Assembly (NCBI GenBank): GCA_039930045.1
Contig: JBDSQB010000017.1
Span: 146,915-210,914 of the forward strand
Length of the DNA: 64,000 nucleotides
Source of the DNA: Chthoniobacterales bacterium
Lineage (GTDB): Bacteria; Verrucomicrobiota; Verrucomicrobiia; Chthoniobacterales; DASVRZ01
Direction of reading: 5' to 3'
Position numbers and translations under genes: made by a program. Shown here one piece after another: positions 7,369-16,832 of the stretch. Position 1 is the first letter of the stretch. Each line of letters begins with the position of its first letter. Below the pieces are notes generated by a model that saw only the letters and a program-made list of their open reading frames with translations, did not search any database and had not been told where the DNA came from.

Positions 7369-9704
7369 GATGGAGGGCGACGTTCCTAAACAATGGTATT
7401 TGGGGGATTTCGGAGAAAAGCCGCTTAACGTGGTGCGTAGGGCTGATCGCGTATGGAGTGGGGCTGGTGTTCTGCCCTTCGTCACAGGCAGCTACCAACA
7501 CGCTTAAGCCCGGCACCAATTTAAGCTGGGGTGTTTCAGGAAATTGGAGCCTCGGCACCACCCCTGCTGCCACCGATGCTCTTTTACTCGACGGGAGTTC
7601 TGCGACCACATCCGGTCTTGCCTCCTCACCGAGCGTTCAGACGCTCAGCTTTAATACTGGATCCAATGCGATCACAATAAATTCGACCACCACCACCGCT
7701 ACTGGCGGTCGAACCTTAACGCTGAATGGAGGAACGAATGCGCTCGGCAATACTGATCTTCTCGACCTTAGCAGCACGACAAACGGCTCGGTAACAATAG
7801 GAGGAACGACTTCGACGGGGCTAATTACGATCGCCTTTGGCGTCAGTGGTAGTATTAATGTTGAGAATGCAAATGCTACGCTGACCCTTGGTTCCCAATC
7901 TATTGTTTCCGGGAGCAGCAAGTCGCTGACGAAATCGGGAGCGGGGACCTTGATCCTCGGAGGGGCCAACACGTATTCCGGTGGAACATTCCTCAGCGCT
8001 GGCGGACTAAATATTAGCGGATCAGGAACTTTGGGTAGCACTTCTGGAACCTTGAATGTTTCTGGCGGCACACTCAATTTGGGAACGACAACCCAGACGA
8101 CCGGGGCTGCGACCATCTCCGGCGGCACAATCCAAAACGGCACGCTGACAAGCACCTCTTATACAGCGACCAACGCGGGGAGTGCCACTGTTAGTGCTAT
8201 TCTCGCCGGAAGCGGAAGCTTATCCATGAGTGGAGCCGGGACATTAACACTGAGCGGGGCAAATACTTACGTGGGCGGCACAATTCTAAGTAGCGGCACG
8301 CTGGGGCTAGGCAGCAGCAGCGTGGGAACGGTGACATCAGGCCCGATCGGCACTGGAACCCTCACCCTCACCGGAGGCACGCTACAAGCCAGCGGGGGAG
8401 ATCGTTCCATTTCCAATTCCGTTGCAATTAACAGCAGCGCGGGGGCAACGGTATCTGGTTCGAATAATCTTACATTTTCGGGAGCGTTTACTGTCACGAG
8501 CAATAGCTCCTCCCTAACAAATAGCTTGAACGCGGGGAAGGGCCTGACGTTGTCCGGAGATGTGTTCCTATCGAACTCAAGCGGCACCGGTCGCTCTCTG
8601 ACTATCGATGGTAATGGTGAAACGAACATCAGCGGGGTCATCGCGAACTTCAATGGTTCGGGGGCAAGCGGCAACGTGATCAAAAGTGGCGCAGGAACGC
8701 TGATGCTTTCTAATCAAGCCAATACCTACACAGGCACTACCACGATCAGTGGAGGTATTTTGAGCGTCACAAGATTGGCAGACGCGGGTTCGACCAGCAG
8801 CATCGGAAACCGTGGCGACGCTGGGGCGACGGGGCTAGTAATTGACAGTGGGACGCTTAAATTCATCGGCACAACCGGAAACGGTAGCACCAATCGACGT
8901 TTCACAGTTGGTGTCGGCGGCGCAACGATTGACGCTTCTTCCTCCGACAATACTGCACTTGTCTTCACAAACACCGGCGCGCTGGGAGCGTCTGGGACGG
9001 GCGACCGCACGCTAACGCTGCAAGGCAGCACATCGGCCGCCGCGCAAAATTCTATTTCGAGCGTGATTGCAGATCCTAGCGGCGGCAAAACCGCCGTGAC
9101 TAAGTCCGGTTCGAATACATGGGTCCTGAGCGGCAGTAATACTTACACCGGCGTGACGACCGTGAATCAAGGCACCCTCTTACTTGGCAAAAACAACACG
9201 CTTCAAACTGGCACTAGCGATTCCACCCGCACAGCGGTAGCCCTCGCAGGGGGAAACTTGTCAACGGGCGGTTTTTCGCAAGGTTCTACTGGTACTCCCA
9301 CAACTTTGGGAGCACTCACTCTTTCTGGTAATTCTTCCATCACCTTGGGTAGCATCGCTGGAATCGAAACGCTGGCTTTCAGCGACTTGGCAACCGATCT
9401 GTCAACATTCACTGGGGTGCTGACCATTTACAATTGGGAAGGCACTCGTGGATCTGCCAGTGGTGGAGACAACATTTTCTTCGCCAATCTAGCTGGAGCG
9501 AATACCACCGACACATTCACCAATATTCAATTCAACATTGGTGGGACTCTTTACGGATCGAGGTTCACAACTGTTACGAACGGATTCGAGTTGTATGCCG
9601 ATACGATCGCCGTTCCCGAGCCTTCAACATGGATCGGCGGCGGGGTAATTTTTGGACTCGCCGCGTGGAGCCAGCGCAAGCGATTTGCCCGGCAAGAAGC
9701 CTGA
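7257..9704 (+). CDS. PEP-CTERM surface protein with autotransporter-type beta-strand repeats
   Basis: A large secreted protein. A hydrophobic signal segment (LTWCVGLIAYGVGLVF, ending near SSQA) is followed by a Gly/Ser/Thr-rich beta-helix passenger. At least four copies of the passenger-associated repeat are visible, each with a GTL.L.G.NTY.G.T core: near 7938, 8235, 8688 and 9120. The C-terminus has the PEP-CTERM sorting signal: VPEPSTW, a hydrophobic stretch and a basic RKR tail. No autotransporter barrel is present, so exosortase-type sorting is expected rather than self-transport. The start is uncertain. The frame is open from 7083, where an ATGA overlap with the upstream stop exists, but 7108-7368 is a 22-bp array, and 7257 is the last in-frame ATG before the signal segment. 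Confidence 0.82.
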   Translation: MQRTKPFPATSKTIRANASSHSANVPRIQANASGHSRGWRATFLNNGIWGISEKSRLTWCVGLIAYGVGLVFCPSSQAATNTLKPGTNLSWGVSGNWSLGTTPAATDALLLDGSSATTSGLASSPSVQTLSFNTGSNAITINSTTTTATGGRTLTLNGGTNALGNTDLLDLSSTTNGSVTIGGTTSTGLITIAFGVSGSINVENANATLTLGSQSIVSGSSKSLTKSGAGTLILGGANTYSGGTFLSAGGLNISGSGTLGSTSGTLNVSGGTLNLGTTTQTTGAATISGGTIQNGTLTSTSYTATNAGSATVSAILAGSGSLSMSGAGTLTLSGANTYVGGTILSSGTLGLGSSSVGTVTSGPIGTGTLTLTGGTLQASGGDRSISNSVAINSSAGATVSGSNNLTFSGAFTVTSNSSSLTNSLNAGKGLTLSGDVFLSNSSGTGRSLTIDGNGETNISGVIANFNGSGASGNVIKSGAGTLMLSNQANTYTGTTTISGGILSVTRLADAGSTSSIGNRGDAGATGLVIDSGTLKFIGTTGNGSTNRRFTVGVGGATIDASSSDNTALVFTNTGALGASGTGDRTLTLQGSTSAAAQNSISSVIADPSGGKTAVTKSGSNTWVLSGSNTYTGVTTVNQGTLLLGKNNTLQTGTSDSTRTAVALAGGNLSTGGFSQGSTGTPTTLGALTLSGNSSITLGSIAGIETLAFSDLATDLSTFTGVLTIYNWEGTRGSASGGDNIFFANLAGANTTDTFTNIQFNIGGTLYGSRFTTVTNGFELYADTIAVPEPSTWIGGGVIFGLAAWSQRKRFARQEA

Positions 9705-9729
9705 GTTTTATCCTACGGCATTCCAAAGG

Positions 9730-9750
9730 ACGTCCAGTCGGACGTTTTCT
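9730..9750 (+). terminator. putative intrinsic terminator
   Basis: A 6-bp stem (ACGTCC/GGACGT) with a 4-base loop is followed by TTTTCT, 25 bases after the PEP-CTERM gene stop. It is a plausible rho-independent terminator for that gene. The stem is short, so confidence is moderate. Confidence 0.4.
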
Positions 9751-9825
9751 GACTGCGTTCAATTCTATTTACAGTCATAAATAGGCAGAAAGGCGTAGCA
9801 TAAGACACTGTTTTTCGTGCCGCTC

Positions 9826-11394
9826 ATGCCTAAAAATTCCACAGATTCCTACCACACGGACCTGGCCACTTTGCAGCATCTGGCGGACACCATGCCGCAG
9901 ATTGTCTGGATTAGTCGGCCCGACGGGTATCACGAGTATTACAACAAGCAGTGGTGGGATTTTACCGGGATGACGTGGGACGAAGCGCGCGGCGACGGGT
10001 GGAATCTTTTGTTGCACCCGGAGGATCGCGACCGGGCGATTGAACGCTGGCAGCATTCCCTGAAAACCGGCGAACCCTACGAGATCGAATACCGCTTTCT
10101 GCGTTCGCGCGATGGGGAGTATCGCTGGTTTCTCGGGCGCGCGATGCCTCAGAAGGACGCCGATGGGAAAATCATTCGCTGGTTTGGCACCTGCACCGAA
10201 ATCCACGAGCAAAAACTGGTCGAGGAACAACTGCGCGCCGCCCGCGACGACATGGCTTCGGCCAACGAGCAGAAGGACCAGTTTCTCGCCCTGCTTTCGC
10301 ACGAGCTGCGAACGCCATTGAACTCGATTCTCGGCTGGACGCGCCTCATGCAGGAGGGCCTGCTGGAGCCGGACGAACTCCCTGAGGCCATCGATTCGAT
10401 CACAAACAACGCGAAGGCGCAGGCGCAGTTGATCGAGGACATCCTGGACATTAGCCGGATCATCAATGACAAACTCCGGCTCGAAAAACGCGTCCTGCAG
10501 CTCGCCGATGTCGTGAAAGCAGCGGCGGACGCCATTCGCCCCGTCGCCACCCAGGCCAAACTGCGCGTCGCCCACACCGTCGAGGCCACCGATTTACTCG
10601 TCGAAGCTGATCCCGGCCGACTCCAGCAAATCGTGGCCAATCTGCTCGCAAACGCGGTCAAATTCACGCCGCCGGGCGGTCGCATCGACTTGCGTCTCAC
10701 CCGTGCGCAATCCTTTGCAAGCATCGAAGTGAGCGACACCGGACGCGGCATCGAGCCAGCGTTTCTGCCCTATATTTTCGACCGCTTCAAGCAGGCCGAC
10801 AGCTCGAACACGCGGCAGGAAGGCGGCCTCGGCCTCGGTCTCGCCATTGTGCGCCACCTCGTAGAAATGCACGGCGGCATCATTCGCGCCGCCAGCGATG
10901 GACCGGGTAAAGGGTCCACTTTTACCGTGCTGCTGCCAGTGGTTGCGGTGGATTTGCGCTCCGCGAATAAAAGCCAGGAGGCGAATCAGGTTTTACCCGC
11001 CGCAGAAGCGTTAAAAAACCTGCAAATCCTCATCGTCGATGATGACGAGAGCGCCCGGGAAATGATCGCGCTCACGCTGCGGAAATTTGGTGCCCAAGTC
11101 GAGTGCGCCAGCAATGTTGCCGACGCGCTGGAATCGTTGGAAAAAGGCTTTCCGCAACTGCTCATCAGCGACATCGCCATGCCCGGCGCGGACGGCTATG
11201 AGCTGATCCGAGCCTTGCGAAAAATGGAGGCCGACCACGCGCGGCGGATTCCGGCGATTGCGCTCACTGCATTTGCCAGTGTGCAGGATCGCAGCCGGGC
11301 GATGGAACTCGGGTTTCATCTCCATCTGTCGAAACCGATCGAGCCACTCCAACTCATTCGCGCGGTGGCGGCGCTCGTGCCCAAAGGGGTTTGA
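9826..11394 (+). CDS. hybrid sensor histidine kinase: PAS, HisKA, HATPase, receiver
   Basis: A soluble 522-residue hybrid kinase. An N-terminal PAS/PAC domain (about residues 10-130, with the WWDFTGMTW and YRWFLGRA segments) senses an unknown signal. HisKA carries SHELRTPLN with phospho-acceptor His159. The ATPase domain shows the N box (ANLLANAVKF), G1 (DTGRGIE) and G2 (GGLGLGLAI). The C-terminal receiver has DDDE and phospho-acceptor Asp449 in SDIAMPG, plus the conserved Lys in LSKP. No membrane segment is seen. A GTG at 9817 is an alternative start, but ATG 9826 is preferred. The stop overlaps an alternative TTG start of the next gene. Confidence 0.9.
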   Translation: MPKNSTDSYHTDLATLQHLADTMPQIVWISRPDGYHEYYNKQWWDFTGMTWDEARGDGWNLLLHPEDRDRAIERWQHSLKTGEPYEIEYRFLRSRDGEYRWFLGRAMPQKDADGKIIRWFGTCTEIHEQKLVEEQLRAARDDMASANEQKDQFLALLSHELRTPLNSILGWTRLMQEGLLEPDELPEAIDSITNNAKAQAQLIEDILDISRIINDKLRLEKRVLQLADVVKAAADAIRPVATQAKLRVAHTVEATDLLVEADPGRLQQIVANLLANAVKFTPPGGRIDLRLTRAQSFASIEVSDTGRGIEPAFLPYIFDRFKQADSSNTRQEGGLGLGLAIVRHLVEMHGGIIRAASDGPGKGSTFTVLLPVVAVDLRSANKSQEANQVLPAAEALKNLQILIVDDDESAREMIALTLRKFGAQVECASNVADALESLEKGFPQLLISDIAMPGADGYELIRALRKMEADHARRIPAIALTAFASVQDRSRAMELGFHLHLSKPIEPLQLIRAVAALVPKGV

Positions 11395-11432
11395 ATTTCC
11401 ATCCATACGACGCTGCCCACCGTATCAGTGGC

Positions 11433-12269
11433 ATGATTTCATGGATTCGACTTGCAGTGTTATCTCTGGCCTGTTTGGTGGTGGCGTGCGCGCCTTATGG
11501 ATTGGCGAGGCCGAACGAAAAAATCGTCCGCAATGTCGAGTTCGCGACTCCGGGCGGTCAGTCGCTCCGGCTCGACATTTATCTCCCAAAATCCAACAAG
11601 CCGGTCCCCGTGGTCATGTGGATCTTTGGCGGCAGTTGGAAATTTGGGAGCAAGGGGTATCACGTCAATCTGCGTGACCTCACCCGCTCCGGCATCGCCG
11701 TGGCCTCGATCGATTACCGCCTCAGCGGCACCGCCGTTTACCCGGCCCAACTGGAGGATTGCAAGAGCGCGCTCGCCTGGCTGCGCGCCCATGGAGCGGA
11801 ATACGGGATCGATCCGACACGCATCGGAGTCAGCGGCGAATCAGCCGGAGGCCATCTGGCGGCGCTGCTCGGAACCCTGGAAGGAAAATCGAAAATCAAA
11901 GCTGTCTGCGCGCTCTATCCGCCGACGAACTTGGTTTCTCTCGGCCGCAAATACAAGAACCCGGATCGCTGGAGCGACATCGAACGGCTGCTGGGCGGTC
12001 CGATTGAAACCAAACTCGCGCTGGCGAGAGAGGCGAGTCCGGTGAATCGGGTTTCAGCGGATGCGCCGCCGTTTTTGATCATTCACGGAGCGCAGGACAC
12101 GCTAGTGCCGATAGGGCAAAGCCACGAATTGGACCGAGACTTGAGACGAGTTGGAGTCGAATCACGGATTATCGTGGTTCCAGACAAAGGACACTGGTTT
12201 CAGTTGGATGAAACTCAACTCAAAGCCGTGGCGGAGTTTTTCCAGCGCCATTTTGCTACGGAGGAGTAA
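11433..12269 (+). CDS. alpha/beta hydrolase, BD-FAE/esterase-lipase type, exported
   Basis: A 278-residue alpha/beta-hydrolase. The N-terminus is a signal sequence (WIRLAVLSLACLVVAC) whose Cys could act as a lipobox cysteine (VVAC), so it may be a lipoprotein. The nucleophile elbow is GESAGG with Ser137. The oxyanion strand IFGGSW precedes it, and the acid HGAQDT and His254 in KGHW complete the triad. The subgroup hydrolyses acyl esters, often on xylan or feruloyl substrates, but the substrate is not known here. ATG 11433 is chosen because the signal peptide begins there. A TTG at 11391 would add 14 residues. Confidence 0.85.
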   Translation: MISWIRLAVLSLACLVVACAPYGLARPNEKIVRNVEFATPGGQSLRLDIYLPKSNKPVPVVMWIFGGSWKFGSKGYHVNLRDLTRSGIAVASIDYRLSGTAVYPAQLEDCKSALAWLRAHGAEYGIDPTRIGVSGESAGGHLAALLGTLEGKSKIKAVCALYPPTNLVSLGRKYKNPDRWSDIERLLGGPIETKLALAREASPVNRVSADAPPFLIIHGAQDTLVPIGQSHELDRDLRRVGVESRIIVVPDKGHWFQLDETQLKAVAEFFQRHFATEE

Positions 12270-12297
12270 CGCCTCACGTGCTCCAGAAAACGCCCAG

Positions 12298-13032
12298 CTA
12301 TTTCGGCAGCGTAGCGTCGGCTGGGATAGCCAGCAATTCGGCCTCGGTAAAGGAATCCGCATGAGCGGCGATCTCGGCACGAAGGGCTTTGATGCCAGCC
12401 TCGTTGACTTCGGGAGCCTTGTTGCCCCACTCCTGACGAATGTAAGTGAGGACATTAGCGATTTTTTTGTCGCTTAAAGACGCACCCCACGCAGGCATTT
12501 GGCCGTTGAAAGTGGCTCCTTTGACCTTTACCTGACCTTGCAATCCGTGGAGGAGAATCATGCCGAGGCGGCGTTCCGTGCCGAGCACGTATTCGCTGCC
12601 GGCGAGCGGCGGATATTGTCCAGCGACGCCCAAGCCCGAGGCTTGGTGACAGGACTGGCAGTTGCCCGTGAAGACAATTTTCCCTAACTCGACTGGCGTT
12701 TTTTCGACGGCGGCGACTTCGCCTGCCTTGCCTGCTTTTCCAGAAGTGAAATTGCCGGTCTCGTCATTGAAGACATCATTTTTAAAACCACCGGAAAATG
12801 CCCCGAGATAGCCGCCCGACCAGAAAAGCAACACGCAGAAGATGGAAGTCAGCCAGCCGGGAATGGCTTTATTGACGCCACCGTAGCCGGGCTCGTTTTT
12901 TTCACGGCCGACCGCGCCATGCAGACGCGCGATGTCGGAGGATTCGTCGTAATCCATTTTTCCACCCATTTCATTCTTCGGATATTTCTGAGGAATGAGG
13001 AATTCGGGGATCTTATTGGTAGGCTCGTTCAT
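12298..13032 (-). CDS. membrane-anchored monoheme cytochrome c, CcoP-like
   Basis: A 244-residue protein with a hydrophilic N-terminus, one transmembrane helix (about residues 61-80, SIFCVLLFWSGGYLGAF) and a C-terminal class I cytochrome c domain. It has a single heme site (CQSCH) with a probable Met ligand in NGQMPAWG. Known CcoP subunits usually carry two hemes, so this is a shorter, monoheme version. The start at 13032 is preferred over an upstream codon at 13065, because the ccoO-like gene ends at 13037. It is the last gene of the act-cco operon and would pass electrons between complex III and a terminal acceptor. That role is inferred. Confidence 0.82.
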   Translation of the reverse strand: MNEPTNKIPEFLIPQKYPKNEMGGKMDYDESSDIARLHGAVGREKNEPGYGGVNKAIPGWLTSIFCVLLFWSGGYLGAFSGGFKNDVFNDETGNFTSGKAGKAGEVAAVEKTPVELGKIVFTGNCQSCHQASGLGVAGQYPPLAGSEYVLGTERRLGMILLHGLQGQVKVKGATFNGQMPAWGASLSDKKIANVLTYIRQEWGNKAPEVNEAGIKALRAEIAAHADSFTEAELLAIPADATLPK

Positions 13033-13036
13033 GGCT

Positions 13037-13714
13037 TTACTTGGCCTTGGCTGGGGCGGGAGCACCTTTCATTTCGGGCACGTCGTGATTTTTGTTCAGG
13101 GAAAGCAGGTAGCCAACGAGGGCCTCAGCTTCCGGTGTGGGAACGATTTCGTAGCCGTCCGCCGCCGTGTAAGGGGCGGGCAGGTCGAGGGCTTTGTCGG
13201 AACGCTGGCCCTTGATTTTCTTGGTGTCGAAGAGATAGGAGAACGACGGCATGTTCGACTTCGGCTGCACGATCCGTGGGTTGTAGAGATGGACGAAATG
13301 CCACTGGGTATTCTTTTTGCGAGCCTCGACGGAGCCGAGGTCCTCGGCTTTGGTGCCTGCGACATCACGCGCACCGATGCCGCTCAAATCGGGGCCAGCC
13401 CGCAGCGAGCCAAGGAAAACGGCGTCCTCGTAAAGGTAATCGCGAGCCACGCTTTGGCGGGTGCCCCAGTGCCGATCCACGTCGGCTCCCATGTAGGCGG
13501 CGCGCACTTGCTGGGTGTGGCAGCTCACGCATCCGTTGGCGGCGTAAACGGCGCGGCCTTGCTGGGCGAGCCCGGAGACGTTGTAGGGATAAGGTTCGTT
13601 GGTGTCCGCATCGACGACAGGGTCGAGTTTGGCCAGACTGGCGTAAGGGATTCCTATCTGGACGAGCCAGCCGAGGAAAAAGGCTCCGAAGATGCCGGGA
13701 AAGAAATATTTCAT
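13037..13714 (-). CDS. cytochrome c subunit, CcoO-like (cbb3 subunit II)
   Basis: A 225-residue monoheme membrane-anchored cytochrome c. An N-terminal helix (FFPGIFGAFFLGWLVQIGI) precedes the heme site GCVSCHTQQVR, whose TQQVR tail is characteristic of CcoO. The probable axial Met is in SNMPSF. In cbb3 oxidases CcoO relays electrons to CcoN. It follows the ccoN-like gene by 1 base and precedes the ccoP-like gene by 4 bases, so the three are certainly one operon. The C-terminus is Ala/Pro/Lys-rich. Confidence 0.87.
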   Translation of the reverse strand: MKYFFPGIFGAFFLGWLVQIGIPYASLAKLDPVVDADTNEPYPYNVSGLAQQGRAVYAANGCVSCHTQQVRAAYMGADVDRHWGTRQSVARDYLYEDAVFLGSLRAGPDLSGIGARDVAGTKAEDLGSVEARKKNTQWHFVHLYNPRIVQPKSNMPSFSYLFDTKKIKGQRSDKALDLPAPYTAADGYEIVPTPEAEALVGYLLSLNKNHDVPEMKGAPAPAKAK

Positions 13715-13715
13715 T

Positions 13716-15200
13716 TTAGTGAGCCTCCTCCGGGTGCAGCGGGGCGATGAGCGTGGGTTCGTCGCTGATCTGGCCGAGGCGCAGAATCATCAGCAAGAAA
13801 TGCAGGGCAAAAATGAGGTGGCCGCCGAGCAGGAGCAAAGCGCCGATGATCGAGCCACGGAGCAACGGCAGGGTGGTTTGCATGACGGTGATGTTGTCGA
13901 TCTGCGCGTTGCCCCAGTCTTTGCCTTGGAAAAGTCCGGCGATGGTCAGCGTGATAATGGTCAGACCGATACCGTAAGCCGTTCCCCAGAAATGGAATCG
14001 AATGAAGGTCGCGGAAACCCATTCGCGACCCACCAAACGCGGGACGATGAAGTAGATCGCGCCGAACATGATGAAGGTGAAAAACGCGTAAAGGACCAAG
14101 TGGCTCTGGGCGACGGTGACATACGTCAGACCTGCCTCCGAGGCGGCGGTGCGCAGCGACAGGATGATCGCAGTCAAAGAGGAAACCGTGTAAGCCATCG
14201 CGCCCACTACAGTGAACCGCAGGGTCGGGCTGTAGTGCATCATCTGATGTGCGCCGCCAGCCATCGTGAGATGATGATTCACCGCCACTGTCGCGACCGG
14301 GATGATGGTGAGAGCCGTGGCCACGATGTTCAAGGTGATCAGCCACGTCGGAATCGGGCCGCCGTTGTAGCGTTGCAGTCCGCCCCAGCCAGCGAGAAAC
14401 GCGAAGGCCCAGAAGCCGAGGTTGGCCAAATAGTAGCTGTGAATCGGACGTCCCGTGACTTTGGGAATCAAGTAAAAGGCGGCTCCAAGTCCGATGGCGG
14501 TGAACCAGTAATGCGCGATGGCGCTGATGAACCAAGCGTTGTTAATCGCAATGATAACGCCGTGGACCCAAGGCATCGCGGCAAAAATGTTGGCGGCCAG
14601 CAGTGTCCAGGCCATCCAGATGAAGGCGGCGGTGATGTAGGCCTGAGTGATGAAACCCGTGCCCTCCAGGCGATTGTAGAAAAGGCCGACGATCCAGATG
14701 CCGATGATGGAAAATCCACCCAACATGGTGAGTTGCGACCAAATCGGGAGTTCCATGGATTCCAGCGAACGTCCGTAGCCGAGATGAATCGCCACGAGCC
14801 CGGCGAAGAGGCCGCCATTCCAGATCAGGGTTCCGATGACGACAGCAAGCGGAGAACCGAGTTTAACTCGGCAGAGGCGGACCATCAGCCAAAGCGAGAC
14901 GCCCATTCCGGCGCAGGACGCCCAGCCGTAGGTAAACATGCTGGTCGCGATGGGACTCAGCCGACCGAAAGTGAGGAAGCTGTAATCGGAAAGAAAGTCG
15001 GGCGAGAGCAGTTTCCAAGTCAACACGAGATTGAGCACGCTCCAGGCGACGAGCCAGAGAATGCCGAAGGTGAAAAGGAGTGCGACCGGACCGGAGGCGG
15101 AGGCGTCGAGTTCCGCACGGGCGCGCATGTCGGCCTCGCTAACCTTCGGATAGGAGGTCAGAGTCGGGGTCAAATCGGGTTCGGCAAGAATGGAACTCAT
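13716..15200 (-). CDS. CcoN-like membrane protein lacking most heme-copper ligands
   Basis: A 494-residue polytopic protein, about 12 helices, homologous along its full length to cbb3 oxidase subunit I. Recalled CcoN sequences align well: FGRL.P, the IPK..GRP.HSY block and PRL.GRE. Five of the six canonical metal ligands appear replaced. The TM2 low-spin heme His becomes Ala85, the CuB histidines become Ser226, Gly273 and Gly274, and the heme b3 His becomes Gln365. Only His367 remains. A new His pair lies at 309-310. The protein is therefore unlikely to reduce oxygen. It may be a structural or quinone-binding scaffold attached to complex III. It overlaps the upstream gene by 4 bases (ATGA). 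Confidence 0.85.
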   Translation of the reverse strand: MSSILAEPDLTPTLTSYPKVSEADMRARAELDASASGPVALLFTFGILWLVAWSVLNLVLTWKLLSPDFLSDYSFLTFGRLSPIATSMFTYGWASCAGMGVSLWLMVRLCRVKLGSPLAVVIGTLIWNGGLFAGLVAIHLGYGRSLESMELPIWSQLTMLGGFSIIGIWIVGLFYNRLEGTGFITQAYITAAFIWMAWTLLAANIFAAMPWVHGVIIAINNAWFISAIAHYWFTAIGLGAAFYLIPKVTGRPIHSYYLANLGFWAFAFLAGWGGLQRYNGGPIPTWLITLNIVATALTIIPVATVAVNHHLTMAGGAHQMMHYSPTLRFTVVGAMAYTVSSLTAIILSLRTAASEAGLTYVTVAQSHLVLYAFFTFIMFGAIYFIVPRLVGREWVSATFIRFHFWGTAYGIGLTIITLTIAGLFQGKDWGNAQIDNITVMQTTLPLLRGSIIGALLLLGGHLIFALHFLLMILRLGQISDEPTLIAPLHPEEAH

Positions 15201-15589
15201 GGTTGTGCGGCGGGTGTTGCGGCTGGAACTGGAGCGGCAGGTGCGGCGGCAGCAGCAGGTGCAGGAGTCGTGGCGACAGGATAAGCTGAATGCGGCTGGA
15301 TTTTGGCCAAATCCCTGGCGGTCAAGGTGATGGCGGCTTTCAGCGGGAGCTGGTAAATGCCCTTGGCTTTATCGACCACGCCATATTCGCCAATTTTTTT
15401 GGCGTTCTCGTCGTTCAGTTTTTTCAGGTTTTCGTAACGCTTAGTGGCGCGGGCGGGATCGTAAGTCGTTGTGCCGCGAGTCGCATAGAGGATCAAGGCC
15501 ACGATGACCGCCGCCGAGGCGAAAGCGAACAAGACGCGGAACGCGGTCAGGACGCCAGGTTTGTGATCGGATAATTCAGAAGAGACCAT
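15197..15589 (-). CDS. small single-span membrane protein of the act-cco operon
   Basis: A 130-residue protein. One transmembrane helix (about residues 16-38, FRVLFAFASAAVIVALILY) is followed by a periplasmic or exported part with Lys/Asn-rich helix and a low-complexity Ala/Pro tail (TPAPAAAAAPAAPVPAATP). No known family was recognised. It sits between actF and the ccoN-like gene, 10 bases after actF and overlapping ccoN by ATGA, so it is probably an accessory subunit or assembly factor of the same complex. That role is inferred from position only. Confidence 0.7.
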   Translation of the reverse strand: MVSSELSDHKPGVLTAFRVLFAFASAAVIVALILYATRGTTTYDPARATKRYENLKKLNDENAKKIGEYGVVDKAKGIYQLPLKAAITLTARDLAKIQPHSAYPVATTPAPAAAAAPAAPVPAATPAAQP

Positions 15590-15599
15590 GGTGACAGGA

Positions 15600-16832
15600 T
15601 TAGTTGGTCAGTTTAAGGGATTCCACTAGTCGCGGGTCGCGAGCCGGGAAGAGGGAGCGTTTGCCGACTTCGTAGAGGAACGCGACGATGAGGAAGCTGC
15701 CGATGGTGATCGGGCAGATCAGATCGAGGATGTGCGGCGCAAATCCAGTCGTGTGAATGTTTGGCAGCACGATGATGTAAATATCGAGGAAGTGCATGCA
15801 GAGAATCCAGATGGCGATCCAACTGAGGACCGTCGGAATCTTTTTCACAAACCGGAAGAGCAGCATCAGGAACGGGATGAAAAAGTGCCCGACGACGAGA
15901 GTGATGTTGAGCGTATTCCAACTCTCGGTATTGCGGAGGAGGAAGTATTCAGTTTCCTCGGGGATGTTTGCATACCAGATGAGCATGTATTGCGAGAAGC
16001 CGATGTAGGCCCAAAAAATGGAGAACACGAGAAGGAATTTCCCCATGATGTGGTAATGCTCCATGTTCACGACTTGCAGGTAGCCCAGTTTGCGCAGCCC
16101 AGTGATCACGAGAATCAGGACCGCCATCGAGCTCAAAGCCGAGCCCGCGAAGATGTAAACGCCCCACATGGTCGAGTACCATTTGTAATTCAGAGCCATG
16201 ATCCAATCGATGCCGGCAAAGGTGATGGAGAGGGCGAAAAACGGGAGGGCGCGATATGATTTCGTGCGCATTTTCAAGCTATGCTTGATGTCACCTGTGG
16301 CGTCCTGCGCTGCGGAATGGCTGCGGAAAGTGCGGGCGAAAAACGTAAAGAAAGCGAAGTAAAAAACCGAGCGAATCCAGAAGAGCGGGATTTTGACCCC
16401 GGCGATGACGGGATAGAAATACCAAGTCTTGCTCGCGAAGACCGGATCATGCTCCGGATTTACGTTGATCCATTCCCAAATCGTGGTGCGAAAAAGCACC
16501 AGCGGAATAAAGAAAATGGCCAGATAAGGCATCAAGGACGCTAGATTTTCCATCTGCCGACGCACTACGACCGACCAGGCGGCATCGGTGGCGTGATGGA
16601 GGATGACCCAAAAGAGCGATCCCGCCAGGATGGTGAAGAAAAAGAGGAAGCCAAAGAGCGCGGAAAAGGCAAACTGCTTGGCCAGCAGCACGTCGTGAGT
16701 CGCCCGGAACCCGTAAATCGCGGCAATAATCAGCCCCACGATTCCCACCACTGCGGCGGAAAAGCCGAGGCGGCTGGTGGTTTTGGAGTCAAATTGCTCC
16801 GCTTTCGGTAAGGTAATAGAATGGTCGCTCAC
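15600..16832 (-). CDS. actF: alternative complex III quinol-binding membrane subunit ActF
   Basis: A 410-residue polytopic NrfD/PsrC-like membrane protein with about ten helices. It is the second, ActF-type integral subunit of alternative complex III, which oxidises quinol and passes electrons to cytochrome c. Visible segments include FFTILAGSLFWVILHHATDAAWS and the helix pair near FLLVFSIFWAYIGFSQYMLIWYAN, as in ActF homologues. Its start overlaps the actE stop by 4 bases. ActC, the paralogous larger subunit, is encoded at 18066-19556. Confidence 0.9.
   Translation of the reverse strand: MSDHSITLPKAEQFDSKTTSRLGFSAAVVGIVGLIIAAIYGFRATHDVLLAKQFAFSALFGFLFFFTILAGSLFWVILHHATDAAWSVVVRRQMENLASLMPYLAIFFIPLVLFRTTIWEWINVNPEHDPVFASKTWYFYPVIAGVKIPLFWIRSVFYFAFFTFFARTFRSHSAAQDATGDIKHSLKMRTKSYRALPFFALSITFAGIDWIMALNYKWYSTMWGVYIFAGSALSSMAVLILVITGLRKLGYLQVVNMEHYHIMGKFLLVFSIFWAYIGFSQYMLIWYANIPEETEYFLLRNTESWNTLNITLVVGHFFIPFLMLLFRFVKKIPTVLSWIAIWILCMHFLDIYIIVLPNIHTTGFAPHILDLICPITIGSFLIVAFLYEVGKRSLFPARDPRLVESLKLTN

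Noticed and set aside
13692..15284. Long plus-strand open frame of about 530 codons over the ccoN-like gene
   Set aside because: It is antisense to a membrane protein with clear homology. Its product is rich in Arg, Gly, Asp and Gln without any fold or motif, as expected for a shadow of a GC-rich gene.
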